Origin: CATQHW01 sp965215345
Lineage (GTDB): Bacteria > Spirochaetota > Spirochaetia > SZUA-6 > Bin103
NCBI GenBank assembly: GCA_965215345.1
Contig: CBDCDL010000002.1
Location: 62,001-126,000, forward strand
Direction of reading: 5' to 3'
DNA: 64,000 nt
Shown: positions 19,074 through 27,429 of the stretch, in pieces
How positions within the stretch are numbered: the stretch's first letter is position 1
Layout: each line of letters opens with the position of its first letter
Program-made: the position numbers and the translations under genes
The notes under the pieces: generated by a model
Seen by the model: only the letters and a program-made list of their open reading frames with translations
Told to the model about the DNA's origin: nothing
The model's database searches: none

Positions 19074-21641
19074 CTACAGCGCTGCGAGCGCCTCCCGTTG
19101 CCGGGCCAGCCGCTGGCCGCGGTCGGCGGCGAAGCGGGTGATGCCGGCCGCGATCGACTGCTGGTCCAGGTGCGCCTCGGCGATCACGTCGGACTCCGTG
19201 CCGCCGGTCAGCCAGCGGTCGTGCCAGTCGGAGACCAGGGAGTACTCCGAGGTCAGCGGCCCCACGTCGCGCACCGGCCACATGCGCTGCGTGCCGGTGG
19301 TGACCACCATCAGATCGTTCCTGGCCGCGGCCGGCAGGACCGCGTCGCGGTAGGCCTGCGGCTGGCGGTCGAAGAGCTCCTCGCTGATGGCCGCGACCAC
19401 CTTGACGTTGATCCCCTGCTCCTCCAGGTGCGGCAGCGCCTGCACCAGGTTGAAGGTCGAGCTCGACCCCTGGGCGAGCACGTAGCCGTGCCGGGGCGTG
19501 CCGGGATCGAAGTCGCGGATCACGTAGAAACCCTTGGCAGCCGCCTTCAGGTCGGTGTCGGCGAACGTCGAGCGGTCGGCGACCGGGAAGTCCGGGCGCG
19601 CCACCTCGATCACGATCACGCCGACCAGCGGGTCGCGGGCGGCGATCTCCGCGGCGGCGAAGTAGCCGGGCGCCACGTCGTTGTAGTCCCAGAAGCTCAG
19701 CGTGATCACCTGCCCGCGCGGGAACAGTTTCCACACCTGCGGCGCGAAGATGCCGAAGTGCGTGCGCGCGTCGGCCGCCGTCTCCGGGCCGGAGTGGCCG
19801 GCCAGGATGTGCAGGACGCCGACCCGGAACGGGCTGTCCTGATTCTGCTGGCTCCACACGCGCGCGGGCAGGTACATGAACGGCGTGAACGCGCCGTAGC
19901 TGCCGCTCAGCGCCCACACGCCGGAGTGGACGTTCGGGTCGAGCGAGGCGCTCTGCCCCACCAGTCCGATGGCGGTCGAGGCGTTGCCCGCCTCCTGGAT
20001 GGCCGCCTTGAGCCGCGTGCCGGCCTGGTTGGCGAGCGGATCGTAGTGTCCGGTGAGCGATCCCTTCTCCACGTTGATCGAGCCCGACAGGTCGGCCGAC
20101 ACGGTCAGGAAGCGGTTGCCGGTGACGTGGTTGAGCCACTTGACCACTTCCGAGATCGCGCGGCGGGTGCCCTGCACCTCGCCGGGCTGCTTGAACAGCT
20201 CGATGCCCACCTCTTCGGTGGAACCGTCGGCGTGCGGGGCCCTCACCGTCTGCGGCTCGACCGGGATGGCCGAGACGCCCAGGCGCTCGTCCTGGAACGG
20301 GTCCGCGCGGTGGTCGACCCGCAGCGTGACATCGTCGCCCACGTTGTCGCCGATGGCCACCAGCCGGTCGGCAAGCCACTCGCCGAGCCCGTCCTGCTCA
20401 AGCACCGACATGACCACGTCGATGTTGGTCTTGAACTGGCGGATGCGCTCCGCCTCGTCCGAGACCGGGCCGTCGTGGATCCCCTCGAAGGTGACGCCGA
20501 AGCGCTCCTCGAAGGTGCCGGCCAGGGCGACGAAGTACGGGACGTTCATCTTCATCTCGTAGGGGTGGCTGTGATAGCCGACCAACTGTTCGCCGAAGCC
20601 GGCGATGGTGCCGTTGGTGGCGGACGGCCACCAGCCCTTGGTGGTGCGGCCGACCACGATCATGGGCCGCCGGTCGTCCGGGTCCCATTCCTCCATGGTT
20701 TTGAGCGCACCCACGACCTGGTCGTAGTCGTTGCCGTCGTCCAGCGTCAGCACGTTCCAACCGTAGGCCGACCACTGCTCGGCGATCCGATAGCCGTCGA
20801 ACGACTCCGACACCACGCCGCCGATCAGCGAGTCGTCGATGCCGGCATTGTTGTACGACAGCAGGATGCGCAGGCGCTTGCCGACCTTCTGGGCCACCGC
20901 CTGCGTCTTCATCTCCTGCGAGTGGCCGGAAGTCATGGCGAACTCGCCCTCCAGGGCGAAGATCTTCGGGGAGTCGCCGGCGCCCATGAAATCCCAGAAC
21001 GCGGCCTTGCCCGCGGCGGTGGCGATGCCGATGCCCGACGGGCCGCCGTTGACGTCGTTGATCAGGTCGGTGGTCTCCGAGTGGCCGGCCAGCGAGCGGA
21101 TGCCGCGCAGCCCGGCCTGCGCGAACAGCGGGTCGTCGGCCAGGCCGTTGTCCGCAAGCAGCGTCGCCAGCGCCCCGGCTCCGCGCCGGAAGCCCAGGCA
21201 ATCGATCGGCAGCATGGCGATCTCGGGATCGACCTGGTAGCGGTCATGCCCGGTCGCCGCGTAGCGGCGCGCCATCGCCTCGCCCATGACCATCCACAGC
21301 GCGTACAGGGTCGGTATGTTGTGGCCGCCGGCCAGCAGCAGCTTGTCCCCGAACGGGTGCTTGGGCCGACGGTAGTCGTATTGCATGCCGCCGTGCTCGG
21401 GCCCCACCAGGTGCAGGGCGACGTTGTACGGCGTGTAGGCCAGCGGGCCGCCGAAGTGGCCGGTCTGCGCGTAGTTGCCGAGCAGGGTCAGCGTCATGGC
21501 GGTCAGGAAGCCCACGTCCTCGAGCCGCTGCCGGTCGTAGGCGGGGAGCCGCACGCTGTGTTCGGAGACCGCGCCCGCGGGCGCGGCGGTGCGAACCGGA
21601 ACCGATGTTCGGCCAGTACCTGATGTTCGGTCAGTACCCAT
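19074..21641 (-). CDS. Transketolase-like protein (long form)
   Basis: The 855-residue protein has the order of a transketolase: a TPP pyrophosphate-binding half (LAGHSETTDLINDVNGGPSG, FALEGEFAMTSGHSQ, LSYNNAGIDDSL), a middle pyrimidine half (LSADLSGSINVEKG) and a C-terminal domain. It is longer than the usual 660-residue enzymes. It resembles the 1-deoxyxylulose- or phosphoketolase-sized transketolase-like proteins of sugar catabolic regions. The start was taken at the ATG at 21641 (MGTDRTSG); a GTG at 21662 is possible. A role in pentose-phosphate interconversion is likely. It is followed by the Rpn remnant. Confidence 0.8.
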   Translation of the reverse strand: MGTDRTSGTGRTSVPVRTAAPAGAVSEHSVRLPAYDRQRLEDVGFLTAMTLTLLGNYAQTGHFGGPLAYTPYNVALHLVGPEHGGMQYDYRRPKHPFGDKLLLAGGHNIPTLYALWMVMGEAMARRYAATGHDRYQVDPEIAMLPIDCLGFRRGAGALATLLADNGLADDPLFAQAGLRGIRSLAGHSETTDLINDVNGGPSGIGIATAAGKAAFWDFMGAGDSPKIFALEGEFAMTSGHSQEMKTQAVAQKVGKRLRILLSYNNAGIDDSLIGGVVSESFDGYRIAEQWSAYGWNVLTLDDGNDYDQVVGALKTMEEWDPDDRRPMIVVGRTTKGWWPSATNGTIAGFGEQLVGYHSHPYEMKMNVPYFVALAGTFEERFGVTFEGIHDGPVSDEAERIRQFKTNIDVVMSVLEQDGLGEWLADRLVAIGDNVGDDVTLRVDHRADPFQDERLGVSAIPVEPQTVRAPHADGSTEEVGIELFKQPGEVQGTRRAISEVVKWLNHVTGNRFLTVSADLSGSINVEKGSLTGHYDPLANQAGTRLKAAIQEAGNASTAIGLVGQSASLDPNVHSGVWALSGSYGAFTPFMYLPARVWSQQNQDSPFRVGVLHILAGHSGPETAADARTHFGIFAPQVWKLFPRGQVITLSFWDYNDVAPGYFAAAEIAARDPLVGVIVIEVARPDFPVADRSTFADTDLKAAAKGFYVIRDFDPGTPRHGYVLAQGSSSTFNLVQALPHLEEQGINVKVVAAISEELFDRQPQAYRDAVLPAAARNDLMVVTTGTQRMWPVRDVGPLTSEYSLVSDWHDRWLTGGTESDVIAEAHLDQQSIAAGITRFAADRGQRLARQREALAAL

Positions 21642-21767
21642 TGTCGTCTCTCTTGTCGGCACCGCCGGCGCCTGCGGCCGCGGTGCATGATGGTCTTCGG
21701 AGAGCGCCGCGGTCGTGCGACGCTACCGCTTGAGCCTACCGCACGGCGGGCTTGGCGTCATGCGGCG

Positions 21768-22478
21768 CTACCGCAGGTCACCGAACGCCTGCTCGAACCG
21801 GCCGCCGAGCTCGTCCATCCCGGCGCGCTTCTGCGCGCCGTCCAGGTCGGTGCGGCGGATCATCACGTGCGCCTGCTTCTCGAAATCGTTGACCAGCCGG
21901 CACGCCTCGACGATGGCGGCGTGGTTGGGCTCCGGGATGACGATGCAGCCGCCCGAGTCGCCGTGGATGAGGTCGCCGGTCCGCACCGTGATGCCGCCGA
22001 CCTGCACCGGCTCGCCGTAGCCCGACCAGCGAAGCGCCGCGTGCTGGATCACGCGGGCGATCGCGAACACGCCGAATCCCTGGTCGATGATGCCGGGCAG
22101 GTCGCGGACCCCGCCCGAGGTCACCATGCCGATGGCGCCGGCGGCCATGAAGCCCTTGGCCATGCCGTCGCCCATCACGCACTCCCGGTACGGGTCGGGG
22201 CCGACCGTCTCCACCACGATCACGCGCGGCAGCTCGCTCGCCTCGATCGCCTCCATCATCTCGAAGTACGGCTCCGTCTGCGGGCCGCCTTCCGGGGTGC
22301 AGGTGTCGATCCTGATCGTGATCGCCTCTCCCACCAGCGGCGGCAGGTCCGGCGTCATGCACTGGACGCGCCCGTCCATGGCGTACGTGTGCGGCTCCGA
22401 GTGACCGAGCGCCGAGAGGGCATTGCAGACGAGGGCGGTCTCCGAATCGCCGAGGCTTTCGATGAGTGCTCTGTCCAT
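21768..22478 (-). CDS. RraA-like protein (HMG/CHA aldolase or demethylmenaquinone-methyltransferase fold)
   Basis: This 236-residue RraA-like protein has MVTSGGVRDLPGI, the conserved GGxRD segment that positions a divalent metal and substrate in HMG/CHA aldolases, and GDLIHGDSGGCIVIPE, matching the family's GDxxxxDxxGxxxxP. Such proteins are pyruvate aldolases, oxaloacetate decarboxylases or RraA-type RNase E inhibitors. The aldolase/decarboxylase role is preferred beside an oxidase, a ThuA-like gene and an SDR. The start MDRALIES is the first that keeps a normal N-terminus. It is divergent from the DAO gene at 22562. Confidence 0.85.
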   Translation of the reverse strand: MDRALIESLGDSETALVCNALSALGHSEPHTYAMDGRVQCMTPDLPPLVGEAITIRIDTCTPEGGPQTEPYFEMMEAIEASELPRVIVVETVGPDPYRECVMGDGMAKGFMAAGAIGMVTSGGVRDLPGIIDQGFGVFAIARVIQHAALRWSGYGEPVQVGGITVRTGDLIHGDSGGCIVIPEPNHAAIVEACRLVNDFEKQAHVMIRRTDLDGAQKRAGMDELGGRFEQAFGDLR

Positions 22479-22527
22479 CAGGAGCGCGAGCCTACCGACC
22501 GCACCAGCGGCCCGCAAGGCGGGGTTG

Positions 22528-22541
22528 ACCCTCCGGAGGGT
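22528..22541. promoter_or_regulatory. 14-bp perfect palindrome between divergent genes
   Basis: ACCCTCCGGAGGGT is a perfect palindrome in the 83-bp gap between the divergent RraA-like and DAO genes. It could be an operator for one regulator controlling both. In a GC-rich genome a chance palindrome cannot be excluded. Confidence 0.35.
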
Positions 22542-22561
22542 TGCCCCGACACTGCGGCGTC

Positions 22562-23761
22562 ATGCGCATCGTGGTGGTCGGCGGCGGCGTGATCGGACTG
22601 AGCACGGCCTTCCACCTGGCCGACCGCAACGCCGGCCAGGTGATCCTGGTCGAGAAGGGGCCGATCGGCGACGGCTCCAGCTCTCGGGCCGGCGGCATCA
22701 TCACCGGGCTGATGGGCACGGAGACGGCCGTCCGCACCCGCAAGGTCAGCCTGGAGCTGTTCCACCGGTTCAGCCGCGAGGTGGACGGCTACGCCTTTCA
22801 CGACGTCGGCACCCTCAACCTGGCGGACGATCAGGGCGCGGGCCGGGTGGAGATGCTGCCGCTCTACGACCGGCTGGAGGCCCCCTACGAGATCCTGGAT
22901 GCGGACGAGATGCGCCGGCGCTGGCCGCTGATGGCGGTCCCGGACGACGCCTGGGGACTCTACGATCCGATCGCCGGCTACAGCGAGCCCGACGAGTACG
23001 TGGCCGCCATGGGCGCCCACCTGCGCAAGCTGGGCGTCGAGATCCGGGAGTTCGAGCCGGTGCTGGAGTTCCCGCTGCAGGGCGACCGGGTGACCGGAGT
23101 GCGCACCACGGCCGGGACCATCGACGCGGACGTGGTCGTCTCCGCATCGCACGTCTGGTCCATCCGGCTGCTGGAACAGTTCGGCTGGCGCATGCCGTCG
23201 AAGGTGTTCGTCCACCAGCGCTACGTCTCCACGCCGGTGCCGAAGCCGGTGATCCTGCCGGCGGTCAACGACCACCCGCGCCGCGGCTACTACCGGCCCG
23301 CGTTCGGGAACCGCGTGCTGATCGGCATCGAGACCCCGGACCGTGAGGAGGTGCCGCCGCCGGAGCGGGACACGCACCTGTCGAGCTTCTCCGTGGACCC
23401 GGAGATCCGGGAGCGGGAGCTCGACCGCCTGCAATACGTGGTGCCCGACGTGGCGCCGCTGTCATGGGAGATCGAGAAGGTGGGGCTCCTTGCCTACTCC
23501 GCGGACGGCGAGCCGATCCTGGGGCCGGTGCCCGGCGTGCGCGGCCTGATCTGCGCCGGCTGCTTCCACTCCGGCGGCTTCGCCTACAACCCGGTGGCCG
23601 GTCTGCTGGCAGCCGAGTGGGCGCTGGACGGCCGCACCGGCATCGACATCAGCGCCTTCGCGCCGGACCGGTTCGATCCGCAGCAGGCGCACGCCTACAT
23701 CGACTCCCACATCTGCCACGCCGACTACCGGCACGGTCTCCACGCGGGCGGCCGGCATTGA
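22562..23761 (+). CDS. FAD-dependent oxidoreductase, DAO family
   Basis: This 399-residue D-amino-acid-oxidase/glycine-oxidase-like flavoprotein has MRIVVVGGGVIGLSTAFHLA at the start and SSSRAGGIITG near residue 45. LAYSADGEPILGPVPGVRGL and CFHSGGFAYNPVAG near the C-terminus complete the FAD site. Such enzymes oxidise amino acids, N-methylated amines (sarcosine) or hydroxy acids. It is followed after 31 nt by the ThuA-like gene and diverges from the RraA-like gene. The neighbourhood suggests catabolism of a small amine or hydroxy acid, but the substrate is not shown. Confidence 0.88.
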   Translation: MRIVVVGGGVIGLSTAFHLADRNAGQVILVEKGPIGDGSSSRAGGIITGLMGTETAVRTRKVSLELFHRFSREVDGYAFHDVGTLNLADDQGAGRVEMLPLYDRLEAPYEILDADEMRRRWPLMAVPDDAWGLYDPIAGYSEPDEYVAAMGAHLRKLGVEIREFEPVLEFPLQGDRVTGVRTTAGTIDADVVVSASHVWSIRLLEQFGWRMPSKVFVHQRYVSTPVPKPVILPAVNDHPRRGYYRPAFGNRVLIGIETPDREEVPPPERDTHLSSFSVDPEIRERELDRLQYVVPDVAPLSWEIEKVGLLAYSADGEPILGPVPGVRGLICAGCFHSGGFAYNPVAGLLAAEWALDGRTGIDISAFAPDRFDPQQAHAYIDSHICHADYRHGLHAGGRH

Positions 23762-23792
23762 CGGCCGATCCGCAGCGAACCCGGAGGAACAC

Positions 23793-24485
23793 ATGCCCGA
23801 ACCGCTGAATCCCGACAAGATCTCCGTCGCCGTCATCATCGGCGGCCACGCCTACGACGTGCCCGCGTTCAAGCGGCTGTTCGATTCGTTCGACGACGTC
23901 GTCGCCTACCCGCAGGACATCAGCAACTTCTCGCGCGCATGGGGCGTGACGCCCGACGCCTACGACGTGTTGCTGTTCTACAACGCCGGCGGCGACACGG
24001 CCGAGGACATGGACGCGACGTGGGGGGCGGGCACCTCGGCGGCGGTGGAGGCGGTCGGCCAGGCCGAGCAGGGGGTGGTGATGCTGCACCACGCCATCCG
24101 CTCCTACATGGCGTGGCCGATGTGGTCGGCGCTGCTCGGCATCCCGCACGAGCAGCGCGAAGGATCCGAGTTCACCGTCGAGTTCGGGCAGACCATGCGG
24201 GTCAGCGTCACCGACCCCGGCCACCCGATCGGCCGCGGACTCGAGCCCTGGGACGTGGTCAACGAGGCGTGGCCGACCATGGAGTGGACGCCGAAGGCCG
24301 ACGCGTCGGTCCTCATGACCACCGACAATGAGGTGACCCGGACGAAGGCGATGGCGTGGTGCCATCGCCTGGACAACGCCAGGGTGTTCTGCCTGACCCC
24401 CGGCCACGACGACGAGGCGTACTCGCAGCCGAGCTACCGGACCACCCTGCACCGCGGCATCCGCTGGGCGGCGGGCCGGCTGTAA
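23793..24485 (+). CDS. ThuA-like (class I glutamine-amidotransferase-fold) protein
   Basis: This 230-residue protein has the flavodoxin-like ThuA layout: VAVIIGGHAYDVPAFKRLF, YDVLLFYNAGG, VVMLHHAIRSY and FCLTPGHDDEAY. The GHxY near the N-terminus and PGHDxxAY near the C-terminus are hallmarks of ThuA/trehalose-utilisation proteins. Their role in 3-keto-sugar metabolism is only partly known. GGAGGA lies 5 nt before the ATG, a strong ribosome site. It is downstream of the DAO gene and convergent with the SDR gene, with 17 nt between stops. Confidence 0.85.
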   Translation: MPEPLNPDKISVAVIIGGHAYDVPAFKRLFDSFDDVVAYPQDISNFSRAWGVTPDAYDVLLFYNAGGDTAEDMDATWGAGTSAAVEAVGQAEQGVVMLHHAIRSYMAWPMWSALLGIPHEQREGSEFTVEFGQTMRVSVTDPGHPIGRGLEPWDVVNEAWPTMEWTPKADASVLMTTDNEVTRTKAMAWCHRLDNARVFCLTPGHDDEAYSQPSYRTTLHRGIRWAAGRL

Positions 24486-24502
24486 CGAAGCCGGCGCTCA
24501 AC

Positions 24503-25309
24503 TCAATCGTCCATCCTGGGCTTGGCGCCGTAGTGCTTGAACGACGGTAGCAGCCGGCCGGCGCTGATGCCGCCGTCGACGTGCAGCACCTGCCCGGTCA
24601 CCCAGTCGGCGTCGCTCGACGCCAGGTAGACCGCGGCGCGGGCGATGTCCGACGGCAGCCCCCAGCGGCCGAGCGGGGTGTAGCGCATCCACGCCTCGTG
24701 CAGCGCCGAGCCCTCTTCCGGAGGCGGGTCGTTGGGGACCGGCACCGCGCCGGGCGCGATCGCATTGATCCGGATGCCGTGCTCGGCCAGGTCGAAGGCG
24801 GCGCCGCGGGTGAAGCCGATAATCGCCGCCTTGCTCGCCTCGTACGGCGCCGCGTAGTGGGTGCCCGACACGCCGTGGATGGACGACATGGTGATGATCT
24901 TGCCGCCACCGGTGCGGGCCATGAGCGCCGCCGCGTGCCGCACCGTCAGGTAGGTGCCGACCACGTTGACCCGCGTCACGCGCTCGAACTCCTCCGCGCC
25001 GAACTCCAGCAGCGGCTTCAGCGCGCCGCCAACGCCGGCCACCGCCGCCGCGATGTCCAGCCGCCCGAAGCGCTCCTCGGCCTTCGCCACCGCCGCTGCC
25101 ACCTCCGCTTCGCAGGCGACATCGGCCCGCACGACCTCCGCGCGCCGGCCGGCCGCGCGCACCGCCTCGGCGGTCCGTTCCGCTCCCTCGGCGTCGCCTC
25201 GATACACGACGATGCTGTCGGCGCCCTCGGCCGCGAACTCACGGCAGATCGCGCCCCCGAGCCCGCCGGATGCCCCCGTGACGATCGCCACCTTGTCCCG
25301 CAGTCGCAT
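24503..25309 (-). CDS. Short-chain dehydrogenase/reductase
   Basis: The 268-residue classical SDR has TGASGGLG at residues 11-18, the NAG-position variant AAVAGVGG, catalytic Ser in MSSIHGVSG, and Tyr and Lys in PYEASKAA. NVVGTYLTVRHAAALMA and the C-terminal WVTGQVLHVDGG complete the family pattern. It probably oxidises or reduces a sugar or sugar-acid alcohol with NAD(P). The missing canonical NNAG (here AVAG) is a small departure but occurs in the family. It starts ATGCGACTGCGGG and has about 300 bp without a gene upstream. Confidence 0.9.
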   Translation of the reverse strand: MRLRDKVAIVTGASGGLGGAICREFAAEGADSIVVYRGDAEGAERTAEAVRAAGRRAEVVRADVACEAEVAAAVAKAEERFGRLDIAAAVAGVGGALKPLLEFGAEEFERVTRVNVVGTYLTVRHAAALMARTGGGKIITMSSIHGVSGTHYAAPYEASKAAIIGFTRGAAFDLAEHGIRINAIAPGAVPVPNDPPPEEGSALHEAWMRYTPLGRWGLPSDIARAAVYLASSDADWVTGQVLHVDGGISAGRLLPSFKHYGAKPRMDD

Positions 25310-25626
25310 ACCACGAGCATACCCTGAGGGATTTCCCGCATGCGCTCATGGCTTGTCGCGTCCTGTCCGATGGTGTAGAAGGTATGGCAGCATCCATGGG
25401 TAGCGCCCGCATCCTCACGCCGATCGTCCATCCGGCGGCGGAGTGGGCTCTCGCCCCGGAGATGTCCATTCGGTAGGTCAACGTCGCCGGTTCCCGGCAC
25501 GTGAAGGAGGCCCTGCCGATGGTGCAGGGCCTCCTTTTCATTGGCCGGCGATCGGCGGCTCCGTACCGGCGGAGCGGAACTGATGATCACCCAGGGTCGG
25601 CTCGGAAAGATCGTCACCTTCTCCCT
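25310..25626. other. 317-bp region without a recognised gene
   Basis: No supported coding sequence lies here. The stretch holds the start region of the SDR gene on one side and, near the other, a strong hairpin with a T run. No tRNA, tmRNA or SRP RNA signature was recognised. A short untranslated or small-RNA transcript ending at the hairpin on the plus strand is possible but unsupported. Confidence 0.5.
25504..25538 (+). terminator. Rho-independent-type terminator
   Basis: AAGGAGGCCCTGC pairs perfectly with GCAGGGCCTCCTT around a 7-nt loop, followed on the plus strand by further T residues. The T run suits a plus-strand transcript, yet no plus-strand gene ends here. It could also act, less efficiently, after glpD, whose minus-strand stop is 90 nt away. 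Confidence 0.7.
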
Positions 25627-27336
25627 CTATCCGGGATCGATCTTCTGGAACCCGGCCAGCGCGTCTCCGGCCGACCGGCGCAGCGCGGCCAGCCGGGAAG
25701 TGACGGCGCGCACCTGCTCGTGCTCCTCCGTCCCGCTCCAATGCAGCTCCCGCGCCAGCAGCGACGCCACCCTGGGTACGCTTGCCAGAGCGGCATCGCC
25801 GTCCAGGAACGCCAGCCGCGTTCGGCGGGCGATGATGTCCTCGACGGTGCAGGCAGCCTCGTGACGGGCGGCGTGCACGACCTCGGCCTCCAGGTACGGG
25901 TGCCGCGGCGCCAGGCGGCTGCCGAGCCCGGCGCCGGCGAGCGCCGCGACCCGCTCCGCGCCGGTACCGTAGGCACGGTCCAGGTGACCGGCGACATCCT
26001 CCGGGAGCCCGTGGTCGCGTTGCAGGCGTCCTGCATCCGGGTGGTACCCATCGCCACCGGCGAGCGGCGTGTGGCGCGTCCGGGAGGCGCGCTCGGGGGC
26101 CAGACCGCCCGCCTCCACCGCACGGTTCACGGCCTGCACCGCCATCGCCCGGTACGTCGTCCACTTGCCGCCCGCCACGGTCAGCAGTCCCGAGTCGCTG
26201 AGCTCCAGCAGGTAGTCGCGGGCCAGCGTCGCCGTGCCGCGGTTGCGTCCCCGGCCTGCGGCCACCCGCCGGGTCGAGGCGGCGATCAGCGGCCGCAGCC
26301 CCGACCAGCAGGCCGCCACGTCATCCGGCCGCACCTGCATGTTGAGGTAGCTGCGCAGGTGGCTCACCAGGTAGGCCAGCTCCCCTCCGTCCGGCGTGGG
26401 ATCGACGGACACCTCGGCCGCCACCTCCGTCGTGCCGGCAAGGGTGCTTCCCAGCCACGGCAGCACGAAGATCACCCGTCCGTCTTCCGTGCGCGGGATG
26501 AGAAGACCGGTCTCGGCGGCCGGGAACCGCGGTCCCAGCACGAGATGGCTGCCGGCGCTGACCCGCAGCAGCGGCGTTGCGCCTGGGGTGTCCAGTCGGC
26601 GAACCGCGTCGGCGAACGGCCCCGCCGCGTTGATCACCGCGCGGGCACGGATCTCCCACGCCGCGCCGGACAACCGGTCCCGTACCGCGACACCCGCGAT
26701 CCGTCCCGAGCCGTTCCTGCACAGACGCTCGACCTCCACGTAGTTCCCCAGGGCCGCCCCGTGCGCGGCCGCGGTCAGAGCCAGCGCCAAGTTCATGCGG
26801 GCGTCGTCGAACTGACCGTCGTGGTAGACCACGCCACCGGAGATCTGCCGGGGCCGCCCCTGGCCCCGGAACCGCTCACGCAGATGCGGGAAGCGGGCGA
26901 TCGCCTCCTCCTGCGGGATGTACTCCGAGCGGCGCAGCGCGTACTCGCCTGCCAGGCGGTCGTACAGGGTGAGTCCGATGCGGTAGTAGGGCAGGTGGCT
27001 GCGCTGATACAGGGGGACGAAGATGGCGAGCTCCCGAACCAGGTGCGGCGCGATCTCCATGAGCGCCTTGCGTTCGCGCAGCGCCTCCCGAACCAGCCGG
27101 AACCGGGTCCGGTCCATGTTCTTGATCGCCTGTTGCAAGTAGCGGACGCCGCCGTGCACGAGCTTGGTGCTGCGGCTGCTGGTGCCACCGGCGAAGTCTC
27201 CGCGCTCGACCAGCGCCACCCGCAGCCCGCGCGTGGCCGCGTCCAGCGCGCATCCGCAACCGGTGGCGCCGCCGCCGATGACGAGCACGTCGAAGGAGTC
27301 GTCGGCCAGGCGGCGCAGGTGATCGCTCCGGTTCAT
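25627..27336 (-). CDS. glpD: Glycerol-3-phosphate dehydrogenase (quinone-linked)
   Basis: The 569-residue flavoprotein oxidises sn-glycerol-3-phosphate to dihydroxyacetone phosphate and feeds electrons to quinone at the inner membrane face. It has FDVLVIGGGATGCGCALDAA at the N-terminus, GGTSSRSTKLVHGGVRYLQQ (the GlpD signature), and YHDGQFDDARMN. Further on are VINAAGPFAD, LTVAGGKWTTYR and a C-terminal helical domain with HEAACTVEDIIARRTRL. Length fits the family. The start MNRSDHLRRL was chosen because the longer upstream frame lacks conservation. No glpK or glpF is adjacent. Confidence 0.93.
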   Translation of the reverse strand: MNRSDHLRRLADDSFDVLVIGGGATGCGCALDAATRGLRVALVERGDFAGGTSSRSTKLVHGGVRYLQQAIKNMDRTRFRLVREALRERKALMEIAPHLVRELAIFVPLYQRSHLPYYRIGLTLYDRLAGEYALRRSEYIPQEEAIARFPHLRERFRGQGRPRQISGGVVYHDGQFDDARMNLALALTAAAHGAALGNYVEVERLCRNGSGRIAGVAVRDRLSGAAWEIRARAVINAAGPFADAVRRLDTPGATPLLRVSAGSHLVLGPRFPAAETGLLIPRTEDGRVIFVLPWLGSTLAGTTEVAAEVSVDPTPDGGELAYLVSHLRSYLNMQVRPDDVAACWSGLRPLIAASTRRVAAGRGRNRGTATLARDYLLELSDSGLLTVAGGKWTTYRAMAVQAVNRAVEAGGLAPERASRTRHTPLAGGDGYHPDAGRLQRDHGLPEDVAGHLDRAYGTGAERVAALAGAGLGSRLAPRHPYLEAEVVHAARHEAACTVEDIIARRTRLAFLDGDAALASVPRVASLLARELHWSGTEEHEQVRAVTSRLAALRRSAGDALAGFQKIDPG

Positions 27337-27429
27337 GTCCGAGAGACAGTGTACCGTCCCATTGCAGCGGAGCCATCCGCCGTCCGGCCCGCTCGCCTGC
27401 CGCGCAACTCGTGCGCTACAGTCCGGTCC

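Noticed and set aside
25501..27429. An N-terminal extension of the leishmanolysin-like gene to more than 1100 residues
   Set aside because: The extension is antisense to glpD and lacks conserved features; the lipoprotein signal lies at its end.
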